Assembly (NCBI GenBank): GCA_045633565.1
Contig: JAZQYO010000011.1
Span: 62,001-126,000 of the forward strand
DNA length: 64,000 nt
Direction of reading: 5' to 3'
Source of the DNA: RGIG7450 sp045633565
Lineage (GTDB): Bacteria; Bacillota; Clostridia; RUG12999
In this document: piece by piece, positions 40,048 to 49,294 of the stretch
Layout: every line of letters begins with the position of its first letter
How positions within the stretch are numbered: the stretch's first letter is position 1
Notes under the pieces: model-generated
Database searches by the model: none
What the model saw: only the letters and a program-made list of their open reading frames with translations
Told to the model about the DNA's origin: nothing
Position numbers and translations under genes: made by a program

Positions 40048-40102
40048 AAGGTATACTTATAATGAAAAACTGCCGCTATTTGCAGTTGGAAAGGAATTTA
40101 TC

Positions 40103-41098
40103 ATGAAAAAAATAATATCAACTTTGTCATTGCTGCTTGTATGCATCATGCTTTGTTCCTGCTCTGCTTTTCAGGTTAAAAATATTTCTGTAATTGCAAC
40201 CGTTAACGGAGAGGATATTCTGCTTGAGGAATATAACTATTTCCTTCTTTTTGCAAAGCAGTCAATTCTTGCAGGCGCAAATGCAACCGAGGACACAAAA
40301 GAATTCTGGACAACCACAGACATTGACGGCAAAAACGCCGCTGACCTCGCAAAAGAAAATGCACTTGAAGAAGTAGTAAAATACACACTTATTGCACAAA
40401 AAGCAAAAGAAATGGGAATTTCTATGGATACTCCTGAAGCAAAAGAACAGATTTCATCGGCTCTTACCAACGCAAGTGATTATATGCAGCAGTACGGACT
40501 TTCCAAAGAGATTATGACTTCCATTCTTGAAAAGTTTTATCTCCGCTCCATGCTTATTCAGCAGGAAGTTGCAAACGGAACAATTGACGCTTCTGAAGAA
40601 TATATAAAAAAGATATATGAAGAGAAGTTCCGCACAATAAAACATATCCTCTTCTCTCTTACTGACCCCGAAACAGGCGAAATAATTTATAACGAAACAC
40701 AGGTTTATGATTCGGCAAAACAAGCCATCGAAGTGATAAATTCAGGTGAACAAACCTTTGATGAAATCATGAACGTATATTCAATGGACCCGGGTATCAC
40801 ATCCGCTCCGAATGGTTATACCTTCACTAACGACGGCTCTATGGTAGCTCCTTTCGAGGAAACTGCATTTGCTCTTGAAATTGGCGAAATGAGTGAGCCT
40901 GTTATGACTTCCTACGGATGCCACATTTTAAAAAGAGAACCTCTGCTTTCATTTGAAGAATATGTTGAAAACAATGACCCTTCAACAATCACTTCAATTA
41001 TCGAAGAAGCTTACCTTTCTGAACTTGTAACCGAGCTTAAATCTCAGGCAACAATCGAAAGAAATGACAAGGTTTTCGGCAAGGTTGATTTATACTGA
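40103..41098 (+). CDS. Peptidyl-prolyl isomerase lipoprotein (PpiC/PrsA-like)
   Basis: 331 residues. Lipoprotein signal MKKIISTLSLLLVCIMLCSC has the lipobox LCSC. A SurA/PrsA-like helical region follows (VNGEDILLEEYNYFLLFAKQ), then a parvulin domain (about 200-295, IKHILFSLTD, GEQTFDEIMNVYSMDPGITS, VMTSYGCHILKRE). It folds secreted proteins on the outer face of the membrane. The frame opens at 39995, but GGAAAGGA and the signal peptide fix ATG 40103. A strong terminator follows. Confidence 0.88.
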   Translation: MKKIISTLSLLLVCIMLCSCSAFQVKNISVIATVNGEDILLEEYNYFLLFAKQSILAGANATEDTKEFWTTTDIDGKNAADLAKENALEEVVKYTLIAQKAKEMGISMDTPEAKEQISSALTNASDYMQQYGLSKEIMTSILEKFYLRSMLIQQEVANGTIDASEEYIKKIYEEKFRTIKHILFSLTDPETGEIIYNETQVYDSAKQAIEVINSGEQTFDEIMNVYSMDPGITSAPNGYTFTNDGSMVAPFEETAFALEIGEMSEPVMTSYGCHILKREPLLSFEEYVENNDPSTITSIIEEAYLSELVTELKSQATIERNDKVFGKVDLY

Positions 41099-41111
41099 TA
41101 TTCAGCTCATT

Positions 41112-41150
41112 AAAGTTGCAGAGTAAAAAATTTATTTACTCTGCAACTTT
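41112..41150 (+). terminator. Terminator of the PpiC gene
   Basis: AAAGTTGCAGAGTAAA (41112-41127) pairs with TTTACTCTGCAACTTT (41135-41150), a 16-bp stem followed by more Ts. Confidence 0.9.
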
Positions 41151-41189
41151 TTTTCATTTTAAAAAGTATTATTAACGGAGGATAACTTT

Positions 41190-41675
41190 ATGAGCCCCAC
41201 CACCGGCAGTTCCCCAAAACAGGAGCTGATACAAAAGTATTTTAATATGGTTTATAAAATTGCCCTGTCACGCACCGGTGCTGTACATCACGCCGAGGAT
41301 GTTGTTCAGGAAACTTTCCTAAAGTTTTTAAAATCTGACAAAGAATTTGAAACAGAAGAGCATGTAAAAGCCTGGCTGATTAAAGTTACTGTAAATTGCA
41401 GCAAAAGTATTTTCCTGAGCTCGTGGTACAAAAAATCTGTTCCTTTAACCGAGGAAATAGTTTTTGATTCTCCCGAAAAAAGCGAAGTGTATTATGCCGC
41501 TATGGCACTGCCACCAAAATACAGAACAGTAATTCATCTGTTTTATTATGAAGATATGTCTGTTAGGCAGATTTCTGAAACTCTCGGAATGAAAGAATCA
41601 ACCGTCAAATCACAACTTCACCGCGGACGGGAATTACTTAAAGAAAATCTGAAAGGAGTGTATGAAGATGTTTAA
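41190..41675 (+). CDS. ECF-type RNA polymerase sigma factor
   Basis: 161 residues with sigma region 2 (FNMVYKIALSRTGAVHHAED, VVQETFLKF) and region 4 (LPPKYRTVIHLFYYEDMSVR, QISETLGMKESTVKSQLHRG). It is of the small extracytoplasmic-function type. Its stop overlaps the next gene by 8 nt, a normal sigma/anti-sigma arrangement. The stimulus and regulon are unknown. Confidence 0.9.
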   Translation: MSPTTGSSPKQELIQKYFNMVYKIALSRTGAVHHAEDVVQETFLKFLKSDKEFETEEHVKAWLIKVTVNCSKSIFLSSWYKKSVPLTEEIVFDSPEKSEVYYAAMALPPKYRTVIHLFYYEDMSVRQISETLGMKESTVKSQLHRGRELLKENLKGVYEDV

Positions 41676-42573
41676 AGATATTTATAAAGCGGCAAACGAC
41701 GACATTAAGCCCGACCCCTATCTTTTGGGCCGCATTTTAAATAAATCAAAGGAAAAACCAAAATCATTTTTCTATCGTCACCGCATAGCGGTATTTGCTG
41801 TTGCTCTTGCACTTATAATTGCACTCCCGTCATTTATAAAAGCTCCGGAAAATACCGGTTCAACAGTGCTTGACAATAACATTCTTCCCGAGGCACAAAA
41901 TGACAAAACATATTTTATTCTGTCAAACAAAACTTCGGAAAATGCAGAAGAATCTGTTACTGAAAACAGTGCGGCAGATATTCTGAATACAGAAGAATCG
42001 GCTCCCAAAAACAGCACAACAGAGATTCTTACAGCTAAAACTACCCAGGACGAAAACGCACCTGTCTACACCGCTGATGAAAAGACTGTTGTTATGTCGG
42101 TCAACAGTTTTTCAGCCACTCCACAGATGGCAAGTCTTGCAAGAGCATCCGGCGGAGAAATGGAGCAGATTGACGAAATAAGTGAGATTACTGCCGGTCA
42201 ATATTTTGTTGACCTTGGCTTTTCACCCGATATACTGGACGTTCCCGAAGGTCTTTTACCTGATTTTACAAATGATACGACAGTAACAATAACAAAACAG
42301 GACGGTGAAACACTTTCGGATGAAAACATCTTTACCTACAGCGGTGAAAAATTTCTGGTGCTTACAACATCATCAAATACCGAAGACGCTCTGTCTTATA
42401 TAAATGACGAGCAATATGAAAAAAGCATTTTTGGTGACAAAAATGCAGTGGTGCTTTATGACGGCTCAATATATGAGGCGCATATTATTCACGGTAGCGG
42501 AACGGCACTTAAATTTGTTACAGACATCTCCGAAGAACAATTGAAAAATCTGCTTATATCAGCAGCTGAATAA
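41668..42573 (+). CDS. Single-pass membrane protein, probable anti-sigma factor
   Basis: 301 residues. A short cytoplasmic N-terminus (MFKDIYKAANDDIKPDPYLL) is followed by one transmembrane helix (about 38-57, IAVFAVALALIIALPSFI). The long extracytoplasmic region is Ser/Thr/Glu/Asn-rich for about 100 residues and then a folded domain (ITAGQYFVDLGFSPDILDVP). No zinc anti-sigma HxxxCxxC motif is visible. Its overlap with the ECF gene and its topology make it the likely membrane-bound regulator. AGGAG favours ATG 41668 over 41662. Confidence 0.7.
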   Translation: MFKDIYKAANDDIKPDPYLLGRILNKSKEKPKSFFYRHRIAVFAVALALIIALPSFIKAPENTGSTVLDNNILPEAQNDKTYFILSNKTSENAEESVTENSAADILNTEESAPKNSTTEILTAKTTQDENAPVYTADEKTVVMSVNSFSATPQMASLARASGGEMEQIDEISEITAGQYFVDLGFSPDILDVPEGLLPDFTNDTTVTITKQDGETLSDENIFTYSGEKFLVLTTSSNTEDALSYINDEQYEKSIFGDKNAVVLYDGSIYEAHIIHGSGTALKFVTDISEEQLKNLLISAAE

Positions 42574-42575
42574 TT

Positions 42576-42610
42576 AAAAATCCACCCAACGGCGGTTGGG
42601 TGGATTTTTT
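42576..42610. terminator. Bidirectional terminator between the sigma operon and lgt
   Basis: AAAAATCCACCCAAC (42576-42590), loop GGCG, GTTGGGTGGATTTTT (42595-42609). Both strands end in T-runs. Confidence 0.9.
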
Positions 42611-43413
42611 TACAGTTTTACGCTGTCGTTTTTCCATTTCATAAGAATTGTTATGGCAGAAGCAATTATGCATACTCCTGCAACGAGCTGGGAAATCCGG
42701 AGGTTTCCAAGCATCAGGCTGTCGGTTCTCAGGCCCTCAATCCACACTCTGCCAAGTCCGTACCATAAGAGATAGGCGTAGAAAATAAAGCCTTCAAATG
42801 GTTTTTTCTTTCTGAGCAGAGCAAGAATTAAAAAACCTATTCCGTTCCAGAGCGATTCATATAAAAATGTCGGGTGAACTGTTATACCCTCCTGAACTAT
42901 AAGCATTCCCCAGGGAAGTGTTGTCTGGCTGCCGTAAGCCTCAACATTTACAAAATTGCCCCATCTGCCTATTGCCTGTCCAATGAGAAAACAGGGTGCG
43001 GCAATATCAGCAAGTTTATAAAAAGGTATCTTTTTAACCTTTGCATATATAAGTCCGGCAACAAAAGCACCTATCACGCCGCCGTAAATGGCAATTCCGC
43101 CTTCCCATATTTTGAAAACATCCACCCAGTTATGTTTATACATATTCCATGAAAATATGACATAATATGCCCGGGCACAGATTATTGCCGAAGGCAGTCC
43201 CACAATCAGAAGGTCGGCAAGCGTATCTTTTGGCAGATTTTCATCACGACTAGCATGTTTTGCCCATAAAAAGGCAAGAACAAGCCCCAATGCTATGATA
43301 ATTCCGTACCAGTAAATTTCTTTATCAAATAAATTAAACGCAACCGGATTTACGCTGAATTCTTTAATCCCGATACCCGGAAAAGCTATCTGTGTCAATA
43401 GATTAAACTGCAC
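42610..43413 (-). CDS. lgt: Prolipoprotein diacylglyceryl transferase
   Basis: 267 residues, seven transmembrane helices. The Lgt signature GQAIGRWGNFVNVEAYG and catalytic-region HPTFLYESLWNGIGFL are complete. It transfers diacylglyceryl from phosphatidylglycerol to the lipobox Cys of lipoproteins such as the PotD and PpiC proteins encoded nearby. GGGGG stands 7 nt before GTG 43413. The longer frame to 43452 adds a non-family extension. Confidence 0.93.
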   Translation of the reverse strand: MQFNLLTQIAFPGIGIKEFSVNPVAFNLFDKEIYWYGIIIALGLVLAFLWAKHASRDENLPKDTLADLLIVGLPSAIICARAYYVIFSWNMYKHNWVDVFKIWEGGIAIYGGVIGAFVAGLIYAKVKKIPFYKLADIAAPCFLIGQAIGRWGNFVNVEAYGSQTTLPWGMLIVQEGITVHPTFLYESLWNGIGFLILALLRKKKPFEGFIFYAYLLWYGLGRVWIEGLRTDSLMLGNLRISQLVAGVCIIASAITILMKWKNDSVKL

Positions 43414-43469
43414 TTTTCTTCCCCCTTTATTTATAAGATATTTTACACCCATCCATATCCGGTGTCAAG

Positions 43470-44639
43470 TTATTTTCTGATTGACCATTCATACTCGCTG
43501 GGGGTTATACCATACTGTTTCTTAAACAGCTTTGAAAAATACTGAACATTGGTGAAAGAAAGCTGTTCTGACACTTGCGTTATGGAATACCTGCCTGCAC
43601 GGATATACTCTTTTGCACGGATAAGTTTCTGGTCACTTATGTATTTAGAAAGTGCAACGCCCGTACTTCTTTTAAAAAGAGTTGACAGGTAGGATGCATT
43701 AACAGGAATTGCCGCTGCAATACCCGCTACACTGATTTTTTCACATATATTTGCATTTATGTAACCTTTAACATAAGAAACTATATCATTTTCCTTTTTT
43801 CCTATGGTACTAATGGCTGTTTTTTTGTCTGCTGCTCTCTTGCGAATCAGTTTTATTATTATTTCTTTAAGGTAACAGAGTGTTAAATCTTCGCTTCCTA
43901 TCTCTCCCGAATCCATTTCTGAAATAATATTTTCCATTAGTCTTTTGATTTCGTTATCTGCTTTAAAAACGCAATTTTCAAAAACTTTTTTATCGGCATA
44001 ATTCATTTCAAAACCAATGGTTGCATAGCATACCGAAACGTCCTTGTCCGAATATTGACGGTGCCTTTGATTAGGCACAAAAAGCATAACATCCCCCTGC
44101 TTCATAATCGTTTTAAAATCTTCCCCATCACCGGTTACATTGTACATCCTTCCGCTGTCAACGTATGTGAGTTCCCAGATGTCATGCGACTCAGATTTAC
44201 TCCCGAATCCCTTTTCTTTTTCATGATACAAAAGCGTATAAATCCTGCCAATATTAATGGACGGGTTAACATATATATTCATATCCACCGGCGGAACAGA
44301 AATTTCCCTTCGCTCCCCATCACCTTCAGAATAGGAAATTGTCGCTTTCTGCAAAAGAGGCGTGGCATAATAATATATCCCCTCTTTTATGATTACCGTT
44401 TTATCAAATATAAAAGGCACCAGCATATCAGGCGAGGTTCCAACATATAGGACTGCTGTTCCCTTTGTCAGGTCCATTACAGTTTTACGGTTGCATACAA
44501 AGAGCTTGTCTGGCACTTTTCTTGTAAGCTGGGCAACCTTGAAACTCTCATACCCCATTTTCTCCCTTGCTTCGCCAAAGCCTTTAGGCTCTATTTCACC
44601 GTAGGGTTTGAATGTTAAAAAAGTTAAGTTTTCAATCAT
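43470..44639 (-). CDS. AraC-family transcriptional regulator
   Basis: 389 residues. The first 150 are an unassigned beta-rich domain. A cupin sensor follows (about 150-235, HDIWELTYVDSGRMYNVTGD, FVPNQRHRQYSD). The C-terminal HTH_18 domain is AGIAAAIPVNASYLSTLFKR, then ITQVSEQLSFTNVQYFSKLF and YGITPSEYEW. Length is above the usual 280-300 because of the extra N-terminal domain. It is divergent from the amino-sugar operon at 44764 and may regulate it. Confidence 0.85.
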   Translation of the reverse strand: MIENLTFLTFKPYGEIEPKGFGEAREKMGYESFKVAQLTRKVPDKLFVCNRKTVMDLTKGTAVLYVGTSPDMLVPFIFDKTVIIKEGIYYYATPLLQKATISYSEGDGERREISVPPVDMNIYVNPSINIGRIYTLLYHEKEKGFGSKSESHDIWELTYVDSGRMYNVTGDGEDFKTIMKQGDVMLFVPNQRHRQYSDKDVSVCYATIGFEMNYADKKVFENCVFKADNEIKRLMENIISEMDSGEIGSEDLTLCYLKEIIIKLIRKRAADKKTAISTIGKKENDIVSYVKGYINANICEKISVAGIAAAIPVNASYLSTLFKRSTGVALSKYISDQKLIRAKEYIRAGRYSITQVSEQLSFTNVQYFSKLFKKQYGITPSEYEWSIRK

Positions 44640-44698
44640 TTATTCATCACCTTATAATATTATACAACAAAAGTATAAATTTTGTAAAGAATTTTATA

Positions 44699-44727
44699 TT
44701 TACTTTTTTGTCCATTTAAGTTATAAT
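44699..44727 (+). promoter_or_regulatory. Promoter of the amino-sugar operon
   Basis: TTTACT (44699-44704), 17-nt spacer, TATAAT (44722-44727). A second TATAAT at 44733-44738 has no good -35 partner. AAAGGAG precedes ATG 44764. Confidence 0.55.
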
Positions 44728-44763
44728 TAAGCTATAATATTATTATTTTAAAGGAGTTTTATT

Positions 44764-45495
44764 ATGAAAGCGATTATTCTTGCTGCCGGAAAAGGCAAAC
44801 GACTCTTAAGTGAAACTATGAATATGCCCAAGGTTTTAAGACTTGCTGCAGGCAAACCTCTTATCGGTCACGTTCTTTCAAATATTGATTTTATCGACGC
44901 TTCCGATATTGTTATTGTCGCAGGCTACAAACGTGAAATGGTTTTTGAAACACTTGGCGACAAATATACTTATGCTGTACAGGAAGAACAGAAAGGCACC
45001 GGTCATGCTGTTATGATGGCAAAGGATGCATTTGAAGGCTATACCGGTGACGTTATCATACTCTACGGAGATATGCCCCTGTTCAAAAAGGAAACCTACA
45101 AAAACCTTATCAATGCTCATCAGGAGTCGGGCGCAGACTGCACAATTCTCACAGCTATAACTGATGACAAACTTGCTTATGGCAGAATCATCCGTGAAAA
45201 CGGTGAGGTTTGCGATATCGTTGAAGATAAAGACTGCACTCCCGAGCAGAAAGATATTAAAGAGCTCAATGTTGGTGTATATGTTTTCAAGGCAGACGCT
45301 TTGTTCGGCAATCTTGATAAGCTTAAAAACAACAATGCTCAGGGCGAATATTATCTGACCGATGTTCCTAAAATCTTAATCGGTGAAGGTAAGAAAATCG
45401 CTTCCTATTCCACAACAGATTCTATGGAAATTCTCGGCGTAAATACCCCTGAAGATTTAGAGCTTTGCGAAAAATATCTCGGAGGTAAAATCTAA
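44764..45495 (+). CDS. Nucleotidyltransferase, UDP-GlcNAc pyrophosphorylase-like (GlmU N-domain)
   Basis: 243 residues. The fold starts MKAIILAAGKGKRLLSETMN with the NTP-binding G-x-G-x-R loop and contains QEEQKGTGHAVMMA, VIILYGDMPLF and GEYYLTDVPKILI, all GlmU-like. The C-terminal left-handed beta-helix acetyltransferase of bifunctional GlmU is absent. It is therefore likely a stand-alone uridylyltransferase forming UDP-GlcNAc from GlcNAc-1-phosphate, or a related sugar nucleotide. It overlaps the mutase gene by one base and leads an operon with nagB and nagA. Confidence 0.85.
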   Translation: MKAIILAAGKGKRLLSETMNMPKVLRLAAGKPLIGHVLSNIDFIDASDIVIVAGYKREMVFETLGDKYTYAVQEEQKGTGHAVMMAKDAFEGYTGDVIILYGDMPLFKKETYKNLINAHQESGADCTILTAITDDKLAYGRIIRENGEVCDIVEDKDCTPEQKDIKELNVGVYVFKADALFGNLDKLKNNNAQGEYYLTDVPKILIGEGKKIASYSTTDSMEILGVNTPEDLELCEKYLGGKI

Positions 45496-46895
45496 TGTTC
45501 AAATTCGGCACAGGCGGTTGGCGTGACATTATTGCCGATGGTTTTACCAAGAATAATATCACGCTTTTAGCGCAGTCCATCTCAGAAAAAATGAAAAAAG
45601 ACGGAGCAAACGAAATTGTCATCGGTTTTGACCGTCGTTTTATGTCCGATCTTGGTGCAACATGGCTTGCAGAGGTCTTTGCAGCTAACGGCATTACCGT
45701 TTACTATATTCCCAGCAATGCTCCCACTCCCCTTATAATGTTTACTGTAAAAACCTACGGCTGCAAATATGGCATTGCAGTTACTGCCAGCCACAACCCC
45801 GCTGTTTATAACGGCGTAAAGGTTTTTACAGAAGGTGGCAGAGATGCAAACGAGGTTGTAACCTCCGAGCTTGAAGAAATCAGTAAATCCATAACCGAAA
45901 TCAAAAGCCTTAATTTTGATGATGCGGTTAAGAAAAATATCATTCAGATAATTCATCCTCTTAACGATTACATTGACAGCATAATGAATATGCTGGATAT
46001 TGACGCAATCAAGGAGAAGGGGCTGAAAATCCTGCTTGACCCCATGTTCGGCGTTTCCAAAACCTCTTTGCAGACAATTCTGTTAACTGCAAGATGTGAT
46101 GTAGATATAATAAATGACAGGCATGACACTCTTTTCGGTGGCAGACTTCCCTCTCCTTCGGCAGCAACCTTGACCAAGCTTTCGGATATGGTTGTCGAGC
46201 AAGGTTATGACATCGGTATTGCTACTGACGGTGACGCCGACAGAATAGGTATCATAAACGAAGACGGCAGATTTATCCATCCAAACGAAATTCTCGTTCT
46301 GCTCTACTACTATCTGCTCAAGTACAAAGGCTGGAAAGGCGATGTTGTAAGAAACCTCGCAACAACCCACCTACTTGACAAAATTGCAGAAGATTTCGGC
46401 TACAAATGTCACGAGGTACCTGTAGGTTTCAAACACATCAGTTCAAAAATGGAGGAAACCGACGCTATAATCGGCGGTGAATCCAGCGGCGGTCTTACAA
46501 TTAAAGGTCACATCAAGGGTAAAGACGGCATTTTCGCTTCCTCCCTGCTTGTTGAAATGATTTGTAAAACCGGCAAAGGCCTTTCCGAAATGCTTGATGA
46601 GATTCATTCCAAATATGGACAAAGCTTTATGTCCGAGCGTGACTTTAAATTCTCTGCAGAGAAAAAAGCAGAGCTTCAGAAGCTTATTTATGAGGACAAA
46701 GTTCTGCCTGATTTCAGCGAAAAGGTTGCAAAAGTAAGCTATATGGATGGTCTTAAGGTGTTCTTTGAGAACGGTGGCTGGATTATAGCACGTTTTTCAG
46801 GTACAGAGCCGCTCATCCGTATTTTCTGCGAAATGGAAACAAAAGAACTTGCTGAAAAAATTTCCGACGAACTTTTACTGCTTTTAGGACTTTAA
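45495..46895 (+). CDS. Phosphohexomutase (alpha-D-phosphohexomutase family)
   Basis: 466 residues. The phosphoserine loop is TASHNPAVYNGVK (about residues 97-109), the metal loop is DGDADRIG, the sugar-binding loop is GGESSGG and the phosphate-binding loop is RFSGTEPLIRI, so all four signature sites are intact. It interconverts hexose-6- and hexose-1-phosphates. In this operon GlcNAc- or GlcN-phosphate is the likely substrate, but glucose- or mannose-phosphate is not excluded. Its ATG shares the final A of the upstream stop codon (TAATG). Confidence 0.85.
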   Translation: MFKFGTGGWRDIIADGFTKNNITLLAQSISEKMKKDGANEIVIGFDRRFMSDLGATWLAEVFAANGITVYYIPSNAPTPLIMFTVKTYGCKYGIAVTASHNPAVYNGVKVFTEGGRDANEVVTSELEEISKSITEIKSLNFDDAVKKNIIQIIHPLNDYIDSIMNMLDIDAIKEKGLKILLDPMFGVSKTSLQTILLTARCDVDIINDRHDTLFGGRLPSPSAATLTKLSDMVVEQGYDIGIATDGDADRIGIINEDGRFIHPNEILVLLYYYLLKYKGWKGDVVRNLATTHLLDKIAEDFGYKCHEVPVGFKHISSKMEETDAIIGGESSGGLTIKGHIKGKDGIFASSLLVEMICKTGKGLSEMLDEIHSKYGQSFMSERDFKFSAEKKAELQKLIYEDKVLPDFSEKVAKVSYMDGLKVFFENGGWIIARFSGTEPLIRIFCEMETKELAEKISDELLLLLGL

Positions 46896-46909
46896 GGAGA
46901 TTCTCACTA

Positions 46910-47629
46910 ATGAAGAAAATAGTATTTGATAGTTACGACCAGCTCAGTAAAGCTGCCGCAGATTTCGTGGCAGCTGAGATAAATTCAAAACCCAATTTTA
47001 TTCTTGGGCTGCCCACAGGCGGCACTCCGGTAGGAATGTATAAAAACCTTTCTGAAATGAACAAAGAAGGCAAGGTTGATTTTGCCGGGGTTACCACTTT
47101 TAACCTCGATGAATATCTTGGTCTTGAAAGAAGTCACGACCAGAGCTATTGGTATTTCATGAACAAAAACCTTTATTCAAAGGTAAATCTTAAAGAAGAA
47201 AATATCAACATCCCCAACGGCAAAGCCATTGATATGGACGCTGAAACAAAAGCGTATGACAAAAAAATTGAGGATATGGGCGGTCTTGACCTGATGGTGC
47301 TCGGTATCGGACCTAACGGTCACATTGGTTTTAATGAGCCGGACAGCTACCTTATAGCTCCCACCCATACGGTAACCCTTACCGAGTCAACAATTGATGC
47401 AAACGCACGCTTTTTCGCATCAAGAGAAGATGTTCCAAAAACGGCAGTTACAATGGGCGTTGGTAACATTATGAAAGCTAAAAAAATTCTCATGCTTATA
47501 TCGGGCGCAAACAAAAAGGCTGTTGCAAAAGCATTAAACGAAGGTATCGTTACCCCCGAAAATCCTGCAACAATGCTTCTCATGCACCCGGATGTAACAG
47601 TTCTCATTGATAAGGACGCTGATGAGTAA
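46910..47629 (+). CDS. nagB: Glucosamine-6-phosphate deaminase
   Basis: 239 residues with LGLPTGGTPVGMYKNL, FNLDEYLGLERSHDQSYWYF, GIGPNGHIGFNEP and TVTLTESTIDANARFF, the full NagB signature. It converts glucosamine-6-phosphate to fructose-6-phosphate and ammonia. It follows the mutase gene by 14 nt and overlaps nagA (TAATG). Confidence 0.95.
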   Translation: MKKIVFDSYDQLSKAAADFVAAEINSKPNFILGLPTGGTPVGMYKNLSEMNKEGKVDFAGVTTFNLDEYLGLERSHDQSYWYFMNKNLYSKVNLKEENINIPNGKAIDMDAETKAYDKKIEDMGGLDLMVLGIGPNGHIGFNEPDSYLIAPTHTVTLTESTIDANARFFASREDVPKTAVTMGVGNIMKAKKILMLISGANKKAVAKALNEGIVTPENPATMLLMHPDVTVLIDKDADE

Positions 47630-48732
47630 TGATTTTTAAAAATGCTCTGGTTTTAACAGATGATTTTAAGTTTGCAAAAACTGATATAGCCATTTCCGAC
47701 GGAAAGTTTTCTTCAATCGGCGAAAATCTTTCGGGCGAATCCTTTGATATGTCGGGCAAATATATAATCCCCGGTCTTATTGATATTCACACTCATGCGG
47801 CTCTTGGTACAGATGCCATGGACTCCGATTACGATTTTGACAAGGTGGAAAAATTCTTTTTTTCCTGCGGAGTAACAACATTTTTCCCCACTACCATAAG
47901 TGCCAAACATGAAGATATTGTTTGGACAATGAAAAATGTGGCAAAAAACGACCGCATTATAGGAATTAATCTTGAGGGACCTTATATCAGCAGTCAAAAC
48001 AGGGGCGCTCACGATGAAACCACCATCCGTCCAGGAAATATAGATGAGCTTAAAGAATATCTGATGCTCTCAGGTGGTAAAATAAAGCTCACAACAGTTG
48101 CTCCCGAAGTGGAAGGCAATCTTGAATTCATCAGAGAAGCTTCAAAGCTTATGACAGTGGCTCTCGGGCACACAACCGCTGATTATGAAACCGCCGTAAA
48201 AGGTTTTGAGGCAGGAGCAAGAAATGTCACCCACACCTTTAATACAATGAATCCCATCCATCACAGAAATCCCTCACTTCAGTGTGCGGCTTTTGAACGG
48301 GATGATGTAACCTGCGAGGCAATCTGTGACGGAATTCACCTGCACCCGTCAATTATCAGAATGATGTATAGGGTGCTTGGCTCGGACCGTATGATACTTG
48401 TTTCGGACAGTATGGCGGCAACAGGTCTTGAAGACGGAAAATATGTTCTGGGTGGAAACGTGGAAACGGTCGTTACAGGTGGCGTGGCACGGACTTCTGC
48501 GGGAAATCTTGCCGGCAGCACCTGCAATCTGATGCAGGGTGTGAAAAACGCCGTAAAATTTGGAATACCGCTTGAGGATGCTGTTAAAATGGCATCAATC
48601 ACTCCGGCAAAAGCTACCGGTATTGATGAAAACCTGGGCAGCATTGCAGTTGGTAAAAATGCAGATTTTATCATTCTTGATACAGAGCTTAATGTAGCAA
48701 GTACCTATAAAAACGGCAAAAAAGTATATTAA
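47629..48732 (+). CDS. nagA: N-acetylglucosamine-6-phosphate deacetylase
   Basis: 367 residues, amidohydrolase TIM barrel. Metal-site motifs are GLIDIHTHAALGTDA, LEGPYIS, GHTTADY and THTFNTMNPIHHR, and the catalytic Asp region is LVSDSMAATG. It deacetylates GlcNAc-6-phosphate to supply NagB. Last gene of the operon, followed by a terminator. Confidence 0.95.
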   Translation: MIFKNALVLTDDFKFAKTDIAISDGKFSSIGENLSGESFDMSGKYIIPGLIDIHTHAALGTDAMDSDYDFDKVEKFFFSCGVTTFFPTTISAKHEDIVWTMKNVAKNDRIIGINLEGPYISSQNRGAHDETTIRPGNIDELKEYLMLSGGKIKLTTVAPEVEGNLEFIREASKLMTVALGHTTADYETAVKGFEAGARNVTHTFNTMNPIHHRNPSLQCAAFERDDVTCEAICDGIHLHPSIIRMMYRVLGSDRMILVSDSMAATGLEDGKYVLGGNVETVVTGGVARTSAGNLAGSTCNLMQGVKNAVKFGIPLEDAVKMASITPAKATGIDENLGSIAVGKNADFIILDTELNVASTYKNGKKVY

Positions 48733-48738
48733 AATGAA

Positions 48739-48766
48739 AAGGGATGTAATCTAAGTTACATCCCTT
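48739..48766. terminator. Bidirectional terminator between nagA and rimM
   Basis: AAGGGATGTAA (48739-48749) pairs with TTACATCCCTT (48756-48766) and overlaps the rimM stop. Confidence 0.85.
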
Positions 48767-49244
48767 CTATTAATTTTACAGTTATTTTTTTATCTTTAAT
48801 ATTTACACCAAGTATAAATTCTTTCACTGCCGGAACAAGAATTTTTCTGTCAGGCTTAGCAGTAATTTCATACACATCATTTGCGCCGGTAAAAATTACA
48901 TCAGTAATTTTGCCGATTTCTTCTCCCTGCTCAGAAATCGCCACACAGCCAATTATATCCTTTAAATAAAAGCTGTCATCTTCAAGTTTGGGTAGGCTTG
49001 TCTCGTCAGCAAAAACCTGTTTGCCGATAAGGAGCTGTGCCTGTTCAACTGTGCTCAATCCATCAATATTTAAAACCGGGCAGCCTTTTGCATATTTCAC
49101 CGAAGAAATTTTATATTCCTTCTCACCTATATATATTTTTTTCAGTTTGTCAAACATGTCCTCTACATTTGTGTGCGGATAAATCTTTATATCCCCGCGC
49201 ACTCCGTGAGTTGTCACGACTTTACCTATGTTAATCTTTTTCAT
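48756..49244 (-). CDS. rimM: Ribosome maturation factor RimM
   Basis: 162 residues: MKKINIGKVVTTHGVRGDIK (the conserved GxxxxxHGxxGxxx start), a central strand-rich domain and a PRC-barrel C-terminus (DVYEITAKPDRKILVPAVKE). It assists 30S head maturation. ATG 49244 is preferred over the GTG at 49253, which lies inside GGGTG. It is the last gene of the ylxM-ffh-rpsP-khpA-rimM operon. Confidence 0.93.
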   Translation of the reverse strand: MKKINIGKVVTTHGVRGDIKIYPHTNVEDMFDKLKKIYIGEKEYKISSVKYAKGCPVLNIDGLSTVEQAQLLIGKQVFADETSLPKLEDDSFYLKDIIGCVAISEQGEEIGKITDVIFTGANDVYEITAKPDRKILVPAVKEFILGVNIKDKKITVKLIEGM

Positions 49245-49262
49245 ATTTTTCACCCGTAAGGA

Positions 49263-49292
49263 TATCGCCGGGCGCTTATTTGCCCGGCGATA
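49263..49292. repeat. Hairpin between khpA and rimM
   Basis: TATCGCCGGGC (49263-49273), 8-nt loop, GCCCGGCGATA (49282-49292), a strong GC-rich 11-bp stem between two operon genes. No T-run follows on the leftward strand, so it may cause partial termination or mRNA processing and lower rimM expression. Confidence 0.65.
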
Positions 49293-49294
49293 AA

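Noticed and set aside
48756..48766. rimM terminator as a riboswitch or regulatory site for nagA
   Set aside because: It is a simple perfect hairpin between convergent genes. Bidirectional termination is sufficient.
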